In this document: positions 53,260-63,663 of the stretch, one piece after another
Position numbering within the stretch: the first letter of the stretch is position 1
Layout of the letters: each line of letters opens with the position of its first letter
Assembly (NCBI GenBank): GCA_963759375.1
Contig: CAVWYY010000007.1
Coordinates: forward strand, 62,001-126,000
DNA length: 64,000 nt
Reading direction: 5' to 3'
DNA from: DASSUW01 sp963759375
Lineage (GTDB): Bacteria; Actinomycetota; Thermoleophilia; Solirubrobacterales; Solirubrobacteraceae
Translations under genes and position numbers: made by a program
The notes under the pieces: generated by a model
What the model saw: only the letters and a program-made list of their open reading frames with translations
What the model was told of the DNA's origin: nothing
The model's database searches: none

Positions 53260-54267
53260 ATGGCCCTGCCGGAGCGCCCAGTCCTCGTCGCCCCTGACTC
53301 GTTCAAGGGGACGTTCCGGGCCTCGCAGGTGGCCGGCGCGATCGGCCGCGGGCTCGAGCGGGCCGGGCTCATGCCGCCCGACCTGTGCCCGGTGGCCGAC
53401 GGCGGCGAGGGGACGCTCGACGCGCTGCTGCCCGGGCTCGGCGGCGAGGTCGTCGCCGCCGGCGCGCACGACCCGCTGGGGCGTGACCTGAAGGGCTGCT
53501 TCGGCCTGGTCGAGGACGGCGGCACCGCGATCGTGGAGACCGCGACGGCCTCGGGGCTCGCGCTGGTCGCCGAGGCCGAGCGCGACGCCTGGGCGGCCTC
53601 GACCTACGGCACCGGCGAGCTGATCGCCGCGGCGGCGCAGGCGGGTGCGGCGGTGATCATCGTCGCCGTCGGCGGCTCGGCGACCACCGACGGCGGCGCG
53701 GGCGCGCTGGAGGCGATCGACGACGCCGGCGGCCTGGGCGGCGCGAAGCTCGTCGTGCTGTGCGACGTCCGCACGCCGTTCGAGCACGCGCCGAAGGTCT
53801 TCGGCCCGCAGAAGGGCGCGGACGAGGCGATGGTCGGGCGTCTCGAGCAGCGGCTCGACGAGCTCGCCGCCGGGTGGCCGCGCGACCCGCGCGGCGTGCC
53901 GATGACCGGCTGCGCGGGCGGCCTCTCAGGCGGCCTGTGGGCCGTGCACCGCGCCACGCTGGAGGCGGGCGCCCCGTGGGTGCTCGACGCGCTCGACTTC
54001 GATCAGCGCATGCGCGCGTCCCGCGCCGTGGTCACCGGCGAGGGCAAGCTCGACGAGCAGACGCTCGAGGGCAAGCTCGTCGGTGAGATCGGCACACGCG
54101 CGCGCCAGGCCGGCGTGCCGCTCCACGCGATCGTCGGGACCGACGCGCTGGACCCGTTCGGCAAGCGGATGATCGACCTCATGCGCGTGATCGAGGCCAC
54201 CGACCTGCCCGCGCTGGAGGCTGCCGGCGAGGCCCTCGGCCGCGAGCTGGCCGAGGGCCTCGCCTGA
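53260..54267 (+). CDS. Glycerate kinase
   Basis: This 335-residue enzyme phosphorylates D-glycerate with ATP, linking glyoxylate or serine breakdown to glycolysis. Family marks include VLVAPDSFKGTFRASQVAGAI at the start, CPVADGGEGTLDALL, VGGSATTDGGAGAL, FGPQKGADEAMV and VVTGEGKLDEQTLEGK, all typical of the GlxK/GarK type. It is somewhat shorter than usual (about 375). The stop is 3 bp from the convergent LVIVD gene. The divergent HxlR gene might regulate it. Confidence 0.93.
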   Translation: MALPERPVLVAPDSFKGTFRASQVAGAIGRGLERAGLMPPDLCPVADGGEGTLDALLPGLGGEVVAAGAHDPLGRDLKGCFGLVEDGGTAIVETATASGLALVAEAERDAWAASTYGTGELIAAAAQAGAAVIIVAVGGSATTDGGAGALEAIDDAGGLGGAKLVVLCDVRTPFEHAPKVFGPQKGADEAMVGRLEQRLDELAAGWPRDPRGVPMTGCAGGLSGGLWAVHRATLEAGAPWVLDALDFDQRMRASRAVVTGEGKLDEQTLEGKLVGEIGTRARQAGVPLHAIVGTDALDPFGKRMIDLMRVIEATDLPALEAAGEALGRELAEGLA

Positions 54268-54270
54268 CGC

Positions 54271-55782
54271 TCAGTCGAGCGGTTGCTGCGTCTGGGCGTT
54301 CAGCGTGCCCGTGAAGGGCTTGCCCGTCCTGACGCCGGCGAGCTTGTAGACGTCGAAGCCCCGGTAGATCTCGGAGCCGTAGACGCGGCCGTTGTAGAAG
54401 TACGTCGACCAGTTGCCGCCGAGGATCAGCTCAGTCTCGGAGATCGGCCCGCGGTCGAACCACGCGATCTCCTTCGGCTTCTTCCCGTTCGTCCAGTCGA
54501 GGATCGACAGGCCGCCCTGGTACCACGACTGCACGAGCAGGTCGCGGCCCTTCTTGTTCGGGATCAGGTTGCCGTTGTGGGCCACGCAGTTCTCGGTGTT
54601 GGTCTGCGTCCGCGGGATCTTGAAGTAGCTCAGGAACCGCGGATTGGCCGGATCGGTGATGTCGTAGATCGCGTCGGCGCCACGGCTCTGACCGATCGTC
54701 GGGTTGCACGTCGGCTGTCCGCCGCCGCCCAGCTCATCCGTGAACAGCACCTTCTTGCCATCGTCGGAGATCGTCGCGCTGTGCCAGAAGGCGAAGTTGG
54801 TGTCCTCGATGTTGGCGAGGACCTTCGGCTTCACCGGGTTGCGGATGTCCATGATGACCCCTTCGCCGGTGCACGCACCGGCCGCCAGGTCGAGCGCCTG
54901 GTAGACGGTGATGTCGTGGCAGCCGGTGGTGGCGCGCAGCGTGCCGGCCGTGCCGTCGTTGCCGCCGTCGGGGAACAGCACCGGCTCGGCGACGACCTTC
55001 GCCTTGGCCGGGTTGCGCTTCGGGACCGAGACGATCGAGATCTTGTCGTGCGGCCCCTTGCACTCGTACTTGAGCTCGTTGATGTCGTACGACTGCACGT
55101 AGATCAGCAGTCGGTCGCGCTCGGGCAGCACGGTATGCGTGTGCGAGCCGCAGTCCGTGCGCACCGACGTCAGGTACTTCGGCCGGTACGGGTTCCGGAC
55201 GTCGAAGACGCGCAGGCCCTCCCAGTTCGTCGGCTGGCCGTACTCCGGGCTCGTGCTCGGCACCGACACGTTGCCCTTGCACTTGGCCTTGTTGCGGATC
55301 GAGTCCGTCGACGTGACGAGGATCCCGTCGTTGACGGTGACGTCGTTCTGTGAGCCCGGGCAGTGGATCGACGACGCGAGCGCCGGATGGTCCGGATCGC
55401 GCACGTCCCAGATCTGCACGCCGTCGTAGTTGCCGCCGAACGCGTAGCCGTCCTCGAACGCGAGGTCCGAGTTGAAGTCCCCGGTGTCGGCGAACGGCGC
55501 CGGCCGCGGGGTGTTGGACATCAGCTGCAGGTTGTCGGTGCCGTCCTGCTCGCCGGGCGCGAGCGTGGCACCCGAGTCGTCGAAGCCTTCGATCGCGGTG
55601 CTGCTCAGGCACCCGTCGTTCTCCGCGGTCCAGTTCGCGAAGAAGTCCGCGGTCGGCGCACCGGAGAACGTGCCGCTCCCGGCGCACTCCTCCGGGTGTG
55701 CACCGGCCGGCGCAGGCAACAGCGTCGCCGCCCCGAGCGCCGCGGCGATCGCGAAAACGTGAAGTACCCGTCGTGCGGGCAT
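54271..55782 (-). CDS. Secreted LVIVD-repeat beta-propeller protein
   Basis: This 503-residue protein has a signal peptide (MPARRVLHVFAIAAALGAATLLPAPAGA) and a GGGGAGG ribosome site upstream of ATG 55782. The mature part repeats the LVIVD pattern 'v.v.DvrnP..P': VQIWDVRDPDHPALASSI, LRVFDVRNPYRPKYLTSV, VIMDIRNPVKPKVLANI, AIYDITDPANPRFLSYF and a final SILDWTNGKKPKEIAWF. These form propeller blades on the cell surface or outside. A Cys-rich N-terminus (PEECAGSG, DGCLSS) may add disulfides. The function is unknown; similar proteins often act as adhesion or binding modules. Confidence 0.85.
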   Translation of the reverse strand: MPARRVLHVFAIAAALGAATLLPAPAGAHPEECAGSGTFSGAPTADFFANWTAENDGCLSSTAIEGFDDSGATLAPGEQDGTDNLQLMSNTPRPAPFADTGDFNSDLAFEDGYAFGGNYDGVQIWDVRDPDHPALASSIHCPGSQNDVTVNDGILVTSTDSIRNKAKCKGNVSVPSTSPEYGQPTNWEGLRVFDVRNPYRPKYLTSVRTDCGSHTHTVLPERDRLLIYVQSYDINELKYECKGPHDKISIVSVPKRNPAKAKVVAEPVLFPDGGNDGTAGTLRATTGCHDITVYQALDLAAGACTGEGVIMDIRNPVKPKVLANIEDTNFAFWHSATISDDGKKVLFTDELGGGGQPTCNPTIGQSRGADAIYDITDPANPRFLSYFKIPRTQTNTENCVAHNGNLIPNKKGRDLLVQSWYQGGLSILDWTNGKKPKEIAWFDRGPISETELILGGNWSTYFYNGRVYGSEIYRGFDVYKLAGVRTGKPFTGTLNAQTQQPLD

Positions 55783-55852
55783 GGTCCTGCCTCCCCTGTC
55801 TTTATGGCGCCCACCCCTGGGCGCCCCGCCGCTCGCCATCATACGCGTCCGG

Positions 55853-56491
55853 ATGCCGGAGGCCGTCCTCTTCGATCTCGACGGGGTGCTGATCGACTCG
55901 CGCGTGGCGATCGTGCGCTGCATCGAGCACGGCCTGCGGGCGGTCGGCGCGCCCGTCCCGCCGCCGTCCGAGCTCGAGCCGCTGATCGGCCCGCCGCTGA
56001 TCGACGGCTTCGCCCGCCTGGCCGGGCCCGACAAGGCGGCCGCCGCGCTCGCCGCCTACCGCGAGCGCTACGTGCACTCGAGCCTCGTCGAGACGACGGT
56101 CATCCCCGGCGCGCCCGCGGCGCTGGCCGCGGTCGCCGCCCGCGTCCCCACCGCGCTGGCCACCAGCAAGCCGCACGCGTACGCGGTGCCGTTGTGCGAG
56201 CGGCTCGGGCTCGCGCCGCATCTGACCGCGATCGCCGGCCCGTCGCTCGAGGCCGTCGACGAGCCGAAGGCGGTCACCGTAACCCGCGCGCTGGCCGCGC
56301 TCGGGCTGGAGCCGGGCGCCGACGCGCCGCTTGTCGGCGACCGCCGCCACGACGTCGAGGGCGCCCGCGCCAACGGCCTGGCCTGCGTCGGCGTGGTCTG
56401 GGGGATCGGCAGCGAGGCCGAGCTGCGCGAGGCGGGCGCCGACCCGATCGTCGAGCGCCCGTCAGACCTCCCCGCCGCTCTCGGGCTCTGA
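55853..56491 (+). CDS. HAD-family hydrolase (phosphoglycolate phosphatase-like)
   Basis: This 212-residue phosphatase has motif I MPEAVLFDLDGVLIDSRVAIV (nucleophile and acid Asp), motif II ALATSKPHAY, motif III Lys in EPKAVTVTRALAAL and motif IV APLVGDRRHDVEGARANG, followed by CVGVVWGIGSEAEL. The cap-domain size fits the Gph subgroup, which clears 2-phosphoglycolate, although other sugar phosphates are possible. I chose ATG 55853, where the HAD motif begins. The last 30 bp (56462-56491) overlap the end of the convergent sensor kinase gene. Confidence 0.87.
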   Translation: MPEAVLFDLDGVLIDSRVAIVRCIEHGLRAVGAPVPPPSELEPLIGPPLIDGFARLAGPDKAAAALAAYRERYVHSSLVETTVIPGAPAALAAVAARVPTALATSKPHAYAVPLCERLGLAPHLTAIAGPSLEAVDEPKAVTVTRALAALGLEPGADAPLVGDRRHDVEGARANGLACVGVVWGIGSEAELREAGADPIVERPSDLPAALGL

Positions 56492-57832
56492 GGGGAGCGC
56501 GAGCGTGAACTCGGCCCCGCCGCTCGCGACGTTCGTGGCGGCCACCGAGCCGCCGTGCTGCTCGGCGACCTGCTTGACGATCGCCAGCCCGAGCCCGGTG
56601 CCGGGGCGGCCGCGCGCGTCGGCGCCGCGGTAGAAGCGATCGAAGATGTGCGGGAGGTCGGGCTCGGGGATGCCGGGGCCGTCGTCGCGCACCGTCACGC
56701 CGGACGGGCCGGTGGCGACGTCGACGTGCGTGCCGTGCCGTGCCGCGTTGTCGAGCAGGTTGTTGACGGCGCGCGCCAGACGGTCCGGGACGCCCTCGAC
56801 GACGGCCGGCTCGAGCGCGGCGGAGAACTCCACGCCCGGCGCGTGCCGGCGCGCGCGGTCGATCGCCTCCGACACCAGCACGTCGAGCCGCACGTCCTCG
56901 GTGGCCGGCGCGACCTCGTCGCCGCGGGCCAGCTCGATCAGGTCGGTGACGAGCGCGCTGAGCTCCTCGGCCTGCGCCTGCACGTCGGCGATCAGCCGCG
57001 CCCGCTCGGCGGGCTCGAGCTCGCTCTCGGCCAGCACCTCGATGTTCGTGCGCAGCGACGTCACAGGCGTGCGCAGCTCGTGCGAGGCGTCCGCGACGAG
57101 CTGGCGCTGCGCGGCGATCGAGCCCTCCAGGGTGTCGAGCATCGCGTTGAAGCGCGTGGCCAGCTCGCCGACCTCGTCCTGGCTCGTGACCTCGATCCGC
57201 CGCCCGAGGTCCTCGGTCCGGGCGATGTGGCGCGCCGCCTCGGTCACGCGCGTCACCGGCGCGACGAGGTGCGTCGCCGCGAGGCGACCGAGCAGCGCGG
57301 CGAGCGCGATGCCGCCGGCCACCACCGCGAGCAGCACCCAGCGCAGCTGCGCGAGCACCGAGTCGGTCGACTCGAGCGAGCGCGCGAACTGAATCGCGCC
57401 GCCGCGCTCCAGCGGCACGGTGAGGACGCGCACGTGGTCGTCGCCGACCTCCTCGTCGGCCAGGAACTCGCCGCCCTGGCCGGTCGCCACGTCGCGCGTC
57501 CGCTCGCTCACCGGCAGCGCGCCACCGGTGCCGAGCCGGATGCTCTCCCGGCCCTCCGCCGGCACGAACTGGATGTAGGCGGCGCTGCCGCCCCGGGCCA
57601 CCGGCGGCGCCGGGATGTCGCCGAACCCGCCGCGCGGTGGCCGCCCGCCGAAGCGGTCGCGCGGGATCCGGCCCTCGAAGCGCTGCACCAGCTGGGCCTG
57701 CTCGACCAGCTGATCGTCGACCTGGCCGCGCAGCTCGCCGCGCACGACCCCGTAGGCGACGGCCGCCGCCAGCAGTACGGCGATGCCGACCGCGACCGCG
57801 GTCGTCACCGCCATCCGCCGCCGCAGTGGCAT
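56462..57832 (-). CDS. Sensor histidine kinase (MprB-like)
   Basis: This 456-residue membrane kinase has TM1 at about residues 7-31, an extracellular loop with a Pro/Gly/Arg-rich part, TM2 at about 165-190, a HAMP linker (ATHLVAPVTRVTEAARHIA...), the phosphoacceptor His in LVADASHELRTPVTSLRTN, and a C-terminal ATPase domain with AVNNLLDNAARHG, VRDDGPGIPEPDLPHIFDRFYRG and GTGLGLAIVKQVAEQHGG. It overlaps the response regulator gene (ATGA). An HtrA protease gene lies divergent on the far side, as in mycobacterial mprAB-pepD, so it probably senses envelope stress. Confidence 0.92.
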   Translation of the reverse strand: MPLRRRMAVTTAVAVGIAVLLAAAVAYGVVRGELRGQVDDQLVEQAQLVQRFEGRIPRDRFGGRPPRGGFGDIPAPPVARGGSAAYIQFVPAEGRESIRLGTGGALPVSERTRDVATGQGGEFLADEEVGDDHVRVLTVPLERGGAIQFARSLESTDSVLAQLRWVLLAVVAGGIALAALLGRLAATHLVAPVTRVTEAARHIARTEDLGRRIEVTSQDEVGELATRFNAMLDTLEGSIAAQRQLVADASHELRTPVTSLRTNIEVLAESELEPAERARLIADVQAQAEELSALVTDLIELARGDEVAPATEDVRLDVLVSEAIDRARRHAPGVEFSAALEPAVVEGVPDRLARAVNNLLDNAARHGTHVDVATGPSGVTVRDDGPGIPEPDLPHIFDRFYRGADARGRPGTGLGLAIVKQVAEQHGGSVAATNVASGGAEFTLALPSEPESGGEV

Positions 57833-58515
57833 CAGGAATCCCGCAGCACGTAGCCGACGCCGCGCACCGTATGCAGCAGCCGCGGCTCGCCGCCGGCCTC
57901 CGTCTTGCGCCGCAGGTAGCCGACGTAGACGCCGAGCGCGTTCGAGCTCGCGCCGAAGTCGTAGCCCCACACCCGCTCGAAGATCTGCGAGCGGGTGAGC
58001 ACCTGACGCGGGTGCTCCATGAACAGCGCGAGCAGGTGGAACTCGGTGCGCGAGAGCTCGATCCTGCGCCCACCCCGATGGACCTCGTAGGCCACGGGAT
58101 CGAGCACGAGGTCGGTGAACCGCAGCGTCTCGCCGCCGCCGTCGGCGCCACCGCTGCGGCGCAGCAGCGCGCGCAGCCGCGCCTTGAGCTCCTTCAGCGC
58201 GAACGGCTTGACCAGGTAGTCGTCCGCGCCCGCGTCCAGCCCTGCCACGCGGTCGTCGACCGCATCGCGCGCGGTGAGCATCAGCACCGGCGTGCGGTCG
58301 CCCGCGTCGCGCAGCCGGCGGCAGACCTCGAGCCCGTCCACGTGCGGCATCGCGACGTCGAGGACCACCGCGTCGGGCGGCGCGCCGCCGGCCAGCCGGT
58401 CGAGCGCCTCGCGCCCGTCGGCCGCGAGCTCGACCTCGTACGCGTCCAGCCGCAGCGCCCGTTCGAGCGCCGTGCGAACCGCGGGCTCGTCGTCGACCAC
58501 CAGGACGCGGGGCAT
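57832..58515 (-). CDS. Response regulator, OmpR/PhoB type (MprA-like)
   Basis: This 227-residue regulator has a receiver domain (MPRVLVVDDEPAVRTALERAL; phosphoacceptor Asp in DAVVLDVAMPHVDGLEV; Lys in DDYLVKPFALKEL) and a winged-helix DNA-binding domain (YEVHRGGRRIELSRTEFHLLALFMEHPRQVLTRSQIFERVWGYDF...GYVLRDS). It is cotranscribed with the sensor kinase and divergent from the HtrA gene across 78 bp, a region that contains a T- and A-rich CCTTTATCC stretch and is the natural place for its binding site. Confidence 0.94.
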   Translation of the reverse strand: MPRVLVVDDEPAVRTALERALRLDAYEVELAADGREALDRLAGGAPPDAVVLDVAMPHVDGLEVCRRLRDAGDRTPVLMLTARDAVDDRVAGLDAGADDYLVKPFALKELKARLRALLRRSGGADGGGETLRFTDLVLDPVAYEVHRGGRRIELSRTEFHLLALFMEHPRQVLTRSQIFERVWGYDFGASSNALGVYVGYLRRKTEAGGEPRLLHTVRGVGYVLRDS

Positions 58516-58593
58516 GTACCGATGATGACGGTGCCGCAGGCGCGTAAGAGTTGACGAAGTCCTTTATCCAGACCTCACACGGCGCCTCACAGA

Positions 58594-59680
58594 ATGGCCT
58601 GCATGAGCCGGCTGCTGTCCTTCGTCGCCGGTGCGGTGTCAGTGGGCATCGTCGTCGGGGTCCTCGCCATCGCGGGCGCCTTCGGCGGCGGCGACACGAT
58701 CGTCCGTGCCGAGACCGCCCCACCAGCGACGACGTCCCCCGCGACGGCGACGAACGTCTCGGACATCTACTCCCGGGCGTCCGCCGGCGTCGTGTTCGTG
58801 CAGGCCAACTCGGGCCGCGGCCAGCTGGCGTTCCCCGGCGGCGGGCGCGCCGCCTCGGGCTCCGGCTTCGTCATCGACGACGAGGGCCACATCGTCACGA
58901 ACGACCACGTGGTGCAGGACGCGACGCAGTACCGCGTGCGCTTCGGTGACAACGGCAAGCCGATCGTGGCAAAGCTGCTCGGCACCGACCCCTCAGCCGA
59001 CCTCGCGCTGCTGAAGGTCGACCCGAAGGACGTCGGCGAGGACCTCGAGCCGCTGCGGCTCGGCGCGTCCGAGAACCTGCACCCCGGTGACCTGGCGATC
59101 GCCATCGGCAGCCCGTTCGGCCTCGAGGGGACCGTGACCAGCGGCATCGTCTCGGCGCTCGGACGCACGATCACCGCCCCCAACGGCTTCGCGATCTCCG
59201 GCGCCGTGCAGACCGACGCCGCGATCAACCCCGGCAACTCCGGCGGCCCGCTGCTCGACGCGCAGGGCCGCGTGATCGGCGTGAACTCGCAGATCCAGAC
59301 GAACGGCGGCAGCGACCAGAACTCCGGCGTCGGATTCGCCGTCCCGGTCGACGCGATCAAGCGCGCGCTGCCTTCGCTGGAGAAGGGTGAGCCGGTCGAC
59401 CACGCCTACCTCGGCGTCTCGACGAACACCGCCAACGCCGGCGGCGCGGCGATCCGCGCGGTGGTCGACAACGCGCCCGCCGCCAAGGCGGGGCTCCGCC
59501 AGGGCGACCGGATCGTGCGAGATCGGCGACGCCGACGTGCGCGAGCCGGACGACGTGTCCACTGCTGTGAACGCCCGCAAGCCGGGTGACAAGGTCGAGA
59601 TCGTCGTGGTACGCGACGGAGATCGGCGTACCCTCAACGTGACGCTCGGGGCCCAGCCCCGCAGCGTCAGCACCCCCTAG
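58594..59680 (+). CDS. HtrA/PepD-like membrane serine protease, one frameshift
   Basis: This ~361-residue protein has an N-terminal membrane anchor (about residues 7-31), a trypsin-like protease domain with catalytic His105 (VTNDHVV), Asp136 (DPSADLALLKV) and Ser216 (NPGNSGGP), and a C-terminal PDZ domain (YLGVSTNTAN...AGLRQGDRIV). The frame shifts near 59515-59520 within the PDZ domain, and the family sequence then continues as EIGDADVREPDDV. ATG 58603 is an equally good start. It degrades misfolded envelope proteins. Divergence from an MprAB-like pair suggests stress control. The protease triad is before the shift. Confidence 0.87.
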
Positions 59681-59693
59681 GAGAACGGAGACG

Positions 59694-60725
<1,032 letters not shown>

Positions 60726-60727
60726 CC

Positions 60728-61696
60728 ATGGAGTTCGCAGCCCCGCTACTCCTCCTGGGGCTGGCGCTGATCCCGCTCGCGCTGGCCGCCTACGTCGTCG
60801 CCCAGCGACGGCGGCGGCGCTATGCCGTGCGCTACACGAACGTCGACGTGCTGGCGAGCGTGGCGACGCGCGCCGGCTGGATGCGCCACGTGCCCGCGCT
60901 GCTCGCGCTGCTCGCGCTCGGCGCGCTGCTGATCGCGCTCGCGCGGCCGCAGCGGACGGTGGCGGCCGAGGTGCAGGCGGCGACGGTCGTGATGGTCACC
61001 GACACGTCCGGCTCGATGCTCGCCAAGGACATCAGCCCGGATCGGCTGACGGCTGCCAAGAACGCCGGCCACGCGCTGGCGAACAAGCTGCCGCGCGACT
61101 TCCGGCTCGGGCTCATCAGCTTCGGCACCCGGGTGTCGCAGCTCGTGGAGCCGACCACCGACAAGGCGCGCGTGAACGCCGCCGTCGACCAGCTGAAGTT
61201 CTCCGGCAAGACCGCGATGGGCGACGGCCTGGCGCTCGGGCTCGACGCGGCGCGCACGCCGGTCACCGACCCCGACACCGGCCTCCCGCAGCGGCTGCCG
61301 GGCGCGATCGTGCTGCTCTCCGACGGCGCGAACAGCGCCGGCCAGGACCCGATCACGGTGGCCGAGCGGGCGAAGAAGCTGAAGATCCCGGTCTACACGG
61401 TCGCCCTCGGCACGCAGAGCGGCTACATCGAGCACACGGCCAAGGACGGCACCGTCACGCGCGAGCCCGTGCCGCCGGACACCGAGACGCTGCAGGAGAT
61501 CGCGCGCGAGACCGGCGGGCGCTACTACCAGGCCGCCGACGCGCAGCGGCTCAGCGAGATCTACCGCGGCCTCGGCACGCGCTTCTCCACCAAGAAGGAG
61601 AAGCAGGAGGTCACGGCCGCGTTCGCCGGTGGCGGGTTCCTGCTGCTGATGGCCGGGATGGTCGTCGCGATGGCGCGCGGAGGGCGGCTGCCGTGA
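60728..61696 (+). CDS. VWA-domain membrane protein, BatA-like (first copy)
   Basis: This 322-residue protein has N-terminal membrane segments (about 5-23 and 55-75), a von Willebrand A domain with the MIDAS motif VVMVTDTSGSMLAKD (DxSxS) and the Thr region SGKTAMGDG, then a C-terminal membrane segment near residues 295-315. The domain faces the cell exterior if the usual BatA topology holds. It is 2 bp after the MoxR gene and overlaps the DUF58 gene (GTGA). A paralogue of the same layout is at 62640-63614. Confidence 0.9.
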   Translation: MEFAAPLLLLGLALIPLALAAYVVAQRRRRRYAVRYTNVDVLASVATRAGWMRHVPALLALLALGALLIALARPQRTVAAEVQAATVVMVTDTSGSMLAKDISPDRLTAAKNAGHALANKLPRDFRLGLISFGTRVSQLVEPTTDKARVNAAVDQLKFSGKTAMGDGLALGLDAARTPVTDPDTGLPQRLPGAIVLLSDGANSAGQDPITVAERAKKLKIPVYTVALGTQSGYIEHTAKDGTVTREPVPPDTETLQEIARETGGRYYQAADAQRLSEIYRGLGTRFSTKKEKQEVTAAFAGGGFLLLMAGMVVAMARGGRLP

Positions 61697-62643
61697 GAGG
61701 ACGCGGGCTGCCCACCGTCGAGCGCACGGCCGACAAGCCGGGTCCCGGCCCCGTCCCGCCCGCCGTCCTGCGCTCACTCGACCTCGCCGTGCTGCGGCGC
61801 GTCGAGAGCCTCGTGCCCGGCGAGCATATGACGCCGCAGGTCGGCGCCGGCACCGAGCTGGCGATGATCCGCCCCTACTTCCCGGGCGACGACGTCCGGC
61901 ACATGGACTGGAACGTGACCGCACGCATGCGCGAGCCGCACGTGCGCGTGCACGTGGGCGAGCGTGCGCTGACCACGTGGCTCGTGCTCGACACGTCGGC
62001 GTCGATGACGTTCGGCACCGCCGACCGGCGCAAGTTCGACGTCGCCGAAGGCGTCGCCCTGGCCGTCGGCCACGTCGCCTCGCGGCGCGGCAACCGGCTC
62101 GGCGTCGTCTCGTTCGGCGGCGGCCGGCCGAAGGTCATGCGCCCGCGCCAGGGCCGCCTGGGGCTGCTGCAGCTCCTGACCGAGCTGCGCGCCGACCCCG
62201 AGGGCGAGGGCGCCGGAGCCACCGACCTGGGCGCAGCCGTCAGCGGCGTCGCGGCGGTCGCCCGCGCCCGCGGGCTGATCGTCGTCGTCTCGGACTTCCG
62301 CGGACCGCAGGACTGGGAGGCGCAGCTGCGCCGCCTGCGCGCGCGCCACGGCATCCTGGCGGTCGAGGTCCGCGACCAGCGCGAGCTCGAGCTCACCCCG
62401 ATGGGCGACCTGTGGCTCGTCGATCCCGAGACCGGACGCCAGCTCCAGGTCAACACGAGCCGCCGCAGCGTCCGCAAGCGCTTCGCCGAGGCGGCCGCCG
62501 CCGAGCGGGCCGAGGTCGCCGCCGCGCTGCGCCGCGCGAACGCCGACCACGTGGTCCTGTCAACCAGCGGTGACTGGCTGCGCGACCTCGCGACCCATCT
62601 CAAGCGCTTCCACGGCGGTCCCCCGCTGGTGAAGGTGCGATGA
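61693..62643 (+). CDS. DUF58 domain protein
   Basis: This 316-residue protein carries the DUF58 signature FPGDDVRHMDWNVTARMREPHVRVH, followed by a VWA-like fold (TTWLVLDTSASMTFGTADRRKFDVAEGVAL, with DTSAS in MIDAS position). No membrane segment is obvious, so it is probably cytosolic. DUF58 proteins accompany MoxR and VWA proteins; the client of the system is unknown. It starts at GTG 61693 and overlaps the second VWA gene (ATGA). Confidence 0.9.
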   Translation: MRGRGLPTVERTADKPGPGPVPPAVLRSLDLAVLRRVESLVPGEHMTPQVGAGTELAMIRPYFPGDDVRHMDWNVTARMREPHVRVHVGERALTTWLVLDTSASMTFGTADRRKFDVAEGVALAVGHVASRRGNRLGVVSFGGGRPKVMRPRQGRLGLLQLLTELRADPEGEGAGATDLGAAVSGVAAVARARGLIVVVSDFRGPQDWEAQLRRLRARHGILAVEVRDQRELELTPMGDLWLVDPETGRQLQVNTSRRSVRKRFAEAAAAERAEVAAALRRANADHVVLSTSGDWLRDLATHLKRFHGGPPLVKVR

Positions 62644-63614
62644 CGTTCCGCGACCCCGCCATGCTCGCCGGGCTCCTGCTGGTGCCGCTGGCCGCGCTCG
62701 CCTACCTGTCGCTGCAGCGGCGGCGGCGCCAGGAGGCGCAGTCGTTCGCCAACCCGGCGCTGATGCCGAACCTGGTCACAGCGCGGCCCGGCTGGCGCCG
62801 GCACCTGCCGCCGCTGCTGGTGCTCGGCGCGCTCGCCGCCCTGGTCGTGGCGCTCGCCCGGCCGCAGCGCACCGTCGCCGCGCCGCAGCGCGCCGCGACG
62901 GTGATGATGGTCACCGACACCTCCGGCTCGATGAACGCCGAAGACGTCGATCCCGACCGCCTGTCCGCCGCGGTCAGCGCGGCGCGCAAGCTCACCGACG
63001 ACCTGCCCGAGAACTTCCGGCTCGGCCTGGTGACGTTCGCCGACGACGCCGACATCCAGGCGCCGCCGACCACCGACCGCGACCCGGTCAAGGCCGGGCT
63101 CGACCGCCTGCGCGCGACCGGCGGCACCGCGATGGCCACCGGGCTCCAGCGCGCGATCGAGCTCGCCCGCACGCCGGTCCCGAACGAGAAGGGCGACGGC
63201 ACGCGCCGCCTGCCCTCGGTGCTCGTGCTGCTGTCCGACGGCAAGGACACGCAGAGCAGCGTCGACCCGCTCGAGGTGGCGCGGCAGGCCAAGCAGCTCA
63301 ACATCCCGATCTTCACGATCGCGCTCGGCACGCCGGACGGCGAGGTCGAGGTGCAGGACCAGTTCGGCTTCACCCAGCGCATCCCGGTGCCGCCCGACAC
63401 CGAGACGCTGCGCGAGATCGCGCGCATCACCGGCGGGCGCTACTTCGCCGCCCCGGACGCCGCGCGCCTGGAATCGATCTACGGCAATCTCGGCACCCGG
63501 CTGTCGTCCAAGCCGGTCGAGAAGGAGGTCACCGCCGCCTTCGCCGGCGGGGCCGTCGTTCTGCTCCTCGCAGGCGGCGCGCTCTCGCTGATGTGGTTCG
63601 GCCGTCCGCTCTGA
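62640..63614 (+). CDS. VWA-domain membrane protein, BatA-like (second copy)
   Basis: This 324-residue protein repeats the layout of the protein at 60728-61696: N-terminal membrane segments (LAGLLLVPLAALAYLSL and LLVLGALAALVVALA), a VWA domain with MMVTDTSGSMNAEDVD and TGGTAMATGL, the shared tail pattern IPVPPDTETLREIARITGGRYFAA, and a C-terminal membrane segment. The two are clearly paralogues separated by the DUF58 gene and could form a heterodimer like BatA-BatB. It ends the MoxR operon; the next gene begins 49 bp later. Confidence 0.9.
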   Translation: MTFRDPAMLAGLLLVPLAALAYLSLQRRRRQEAQSFANPALMPNLVTARPGWRRHLPPLLVLGALAALVVALARPQRTVAAPQRAATVMMVTDTSGSMNAEDVDPDRLSAAVSAARKLTDDLPENFRLGLVTFADDADIQAPPTTDRDPVKAGLDRLRATGGTAMATGLQRAIELARTPVPNEKGDGTRRLPSVLVLLSDGKDTQSSVDPLEVARQAKQLNIPIFTIALGTPDGEVEVQDQFGFTQRIPVPPDTETLREIARITGGRYFAAPDAARLESIYGNLGTRLSSKPVEKEVTAAFAGGAVVLLLAGGALSLMWFGRPL

Positions 63615-63663
63615 TGGGTAGCCCGACCCTCGGTTACCTGAGACCTGAGGGAGGCGAGGAACC

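Noticed and set aside
56462..56491. 30-bp overlap of convergent genes as a sign of a wrong stop codon
   Set aside because: Both C-termini are plausible for their families and neither frame shows a break, so the overlap is accepted.
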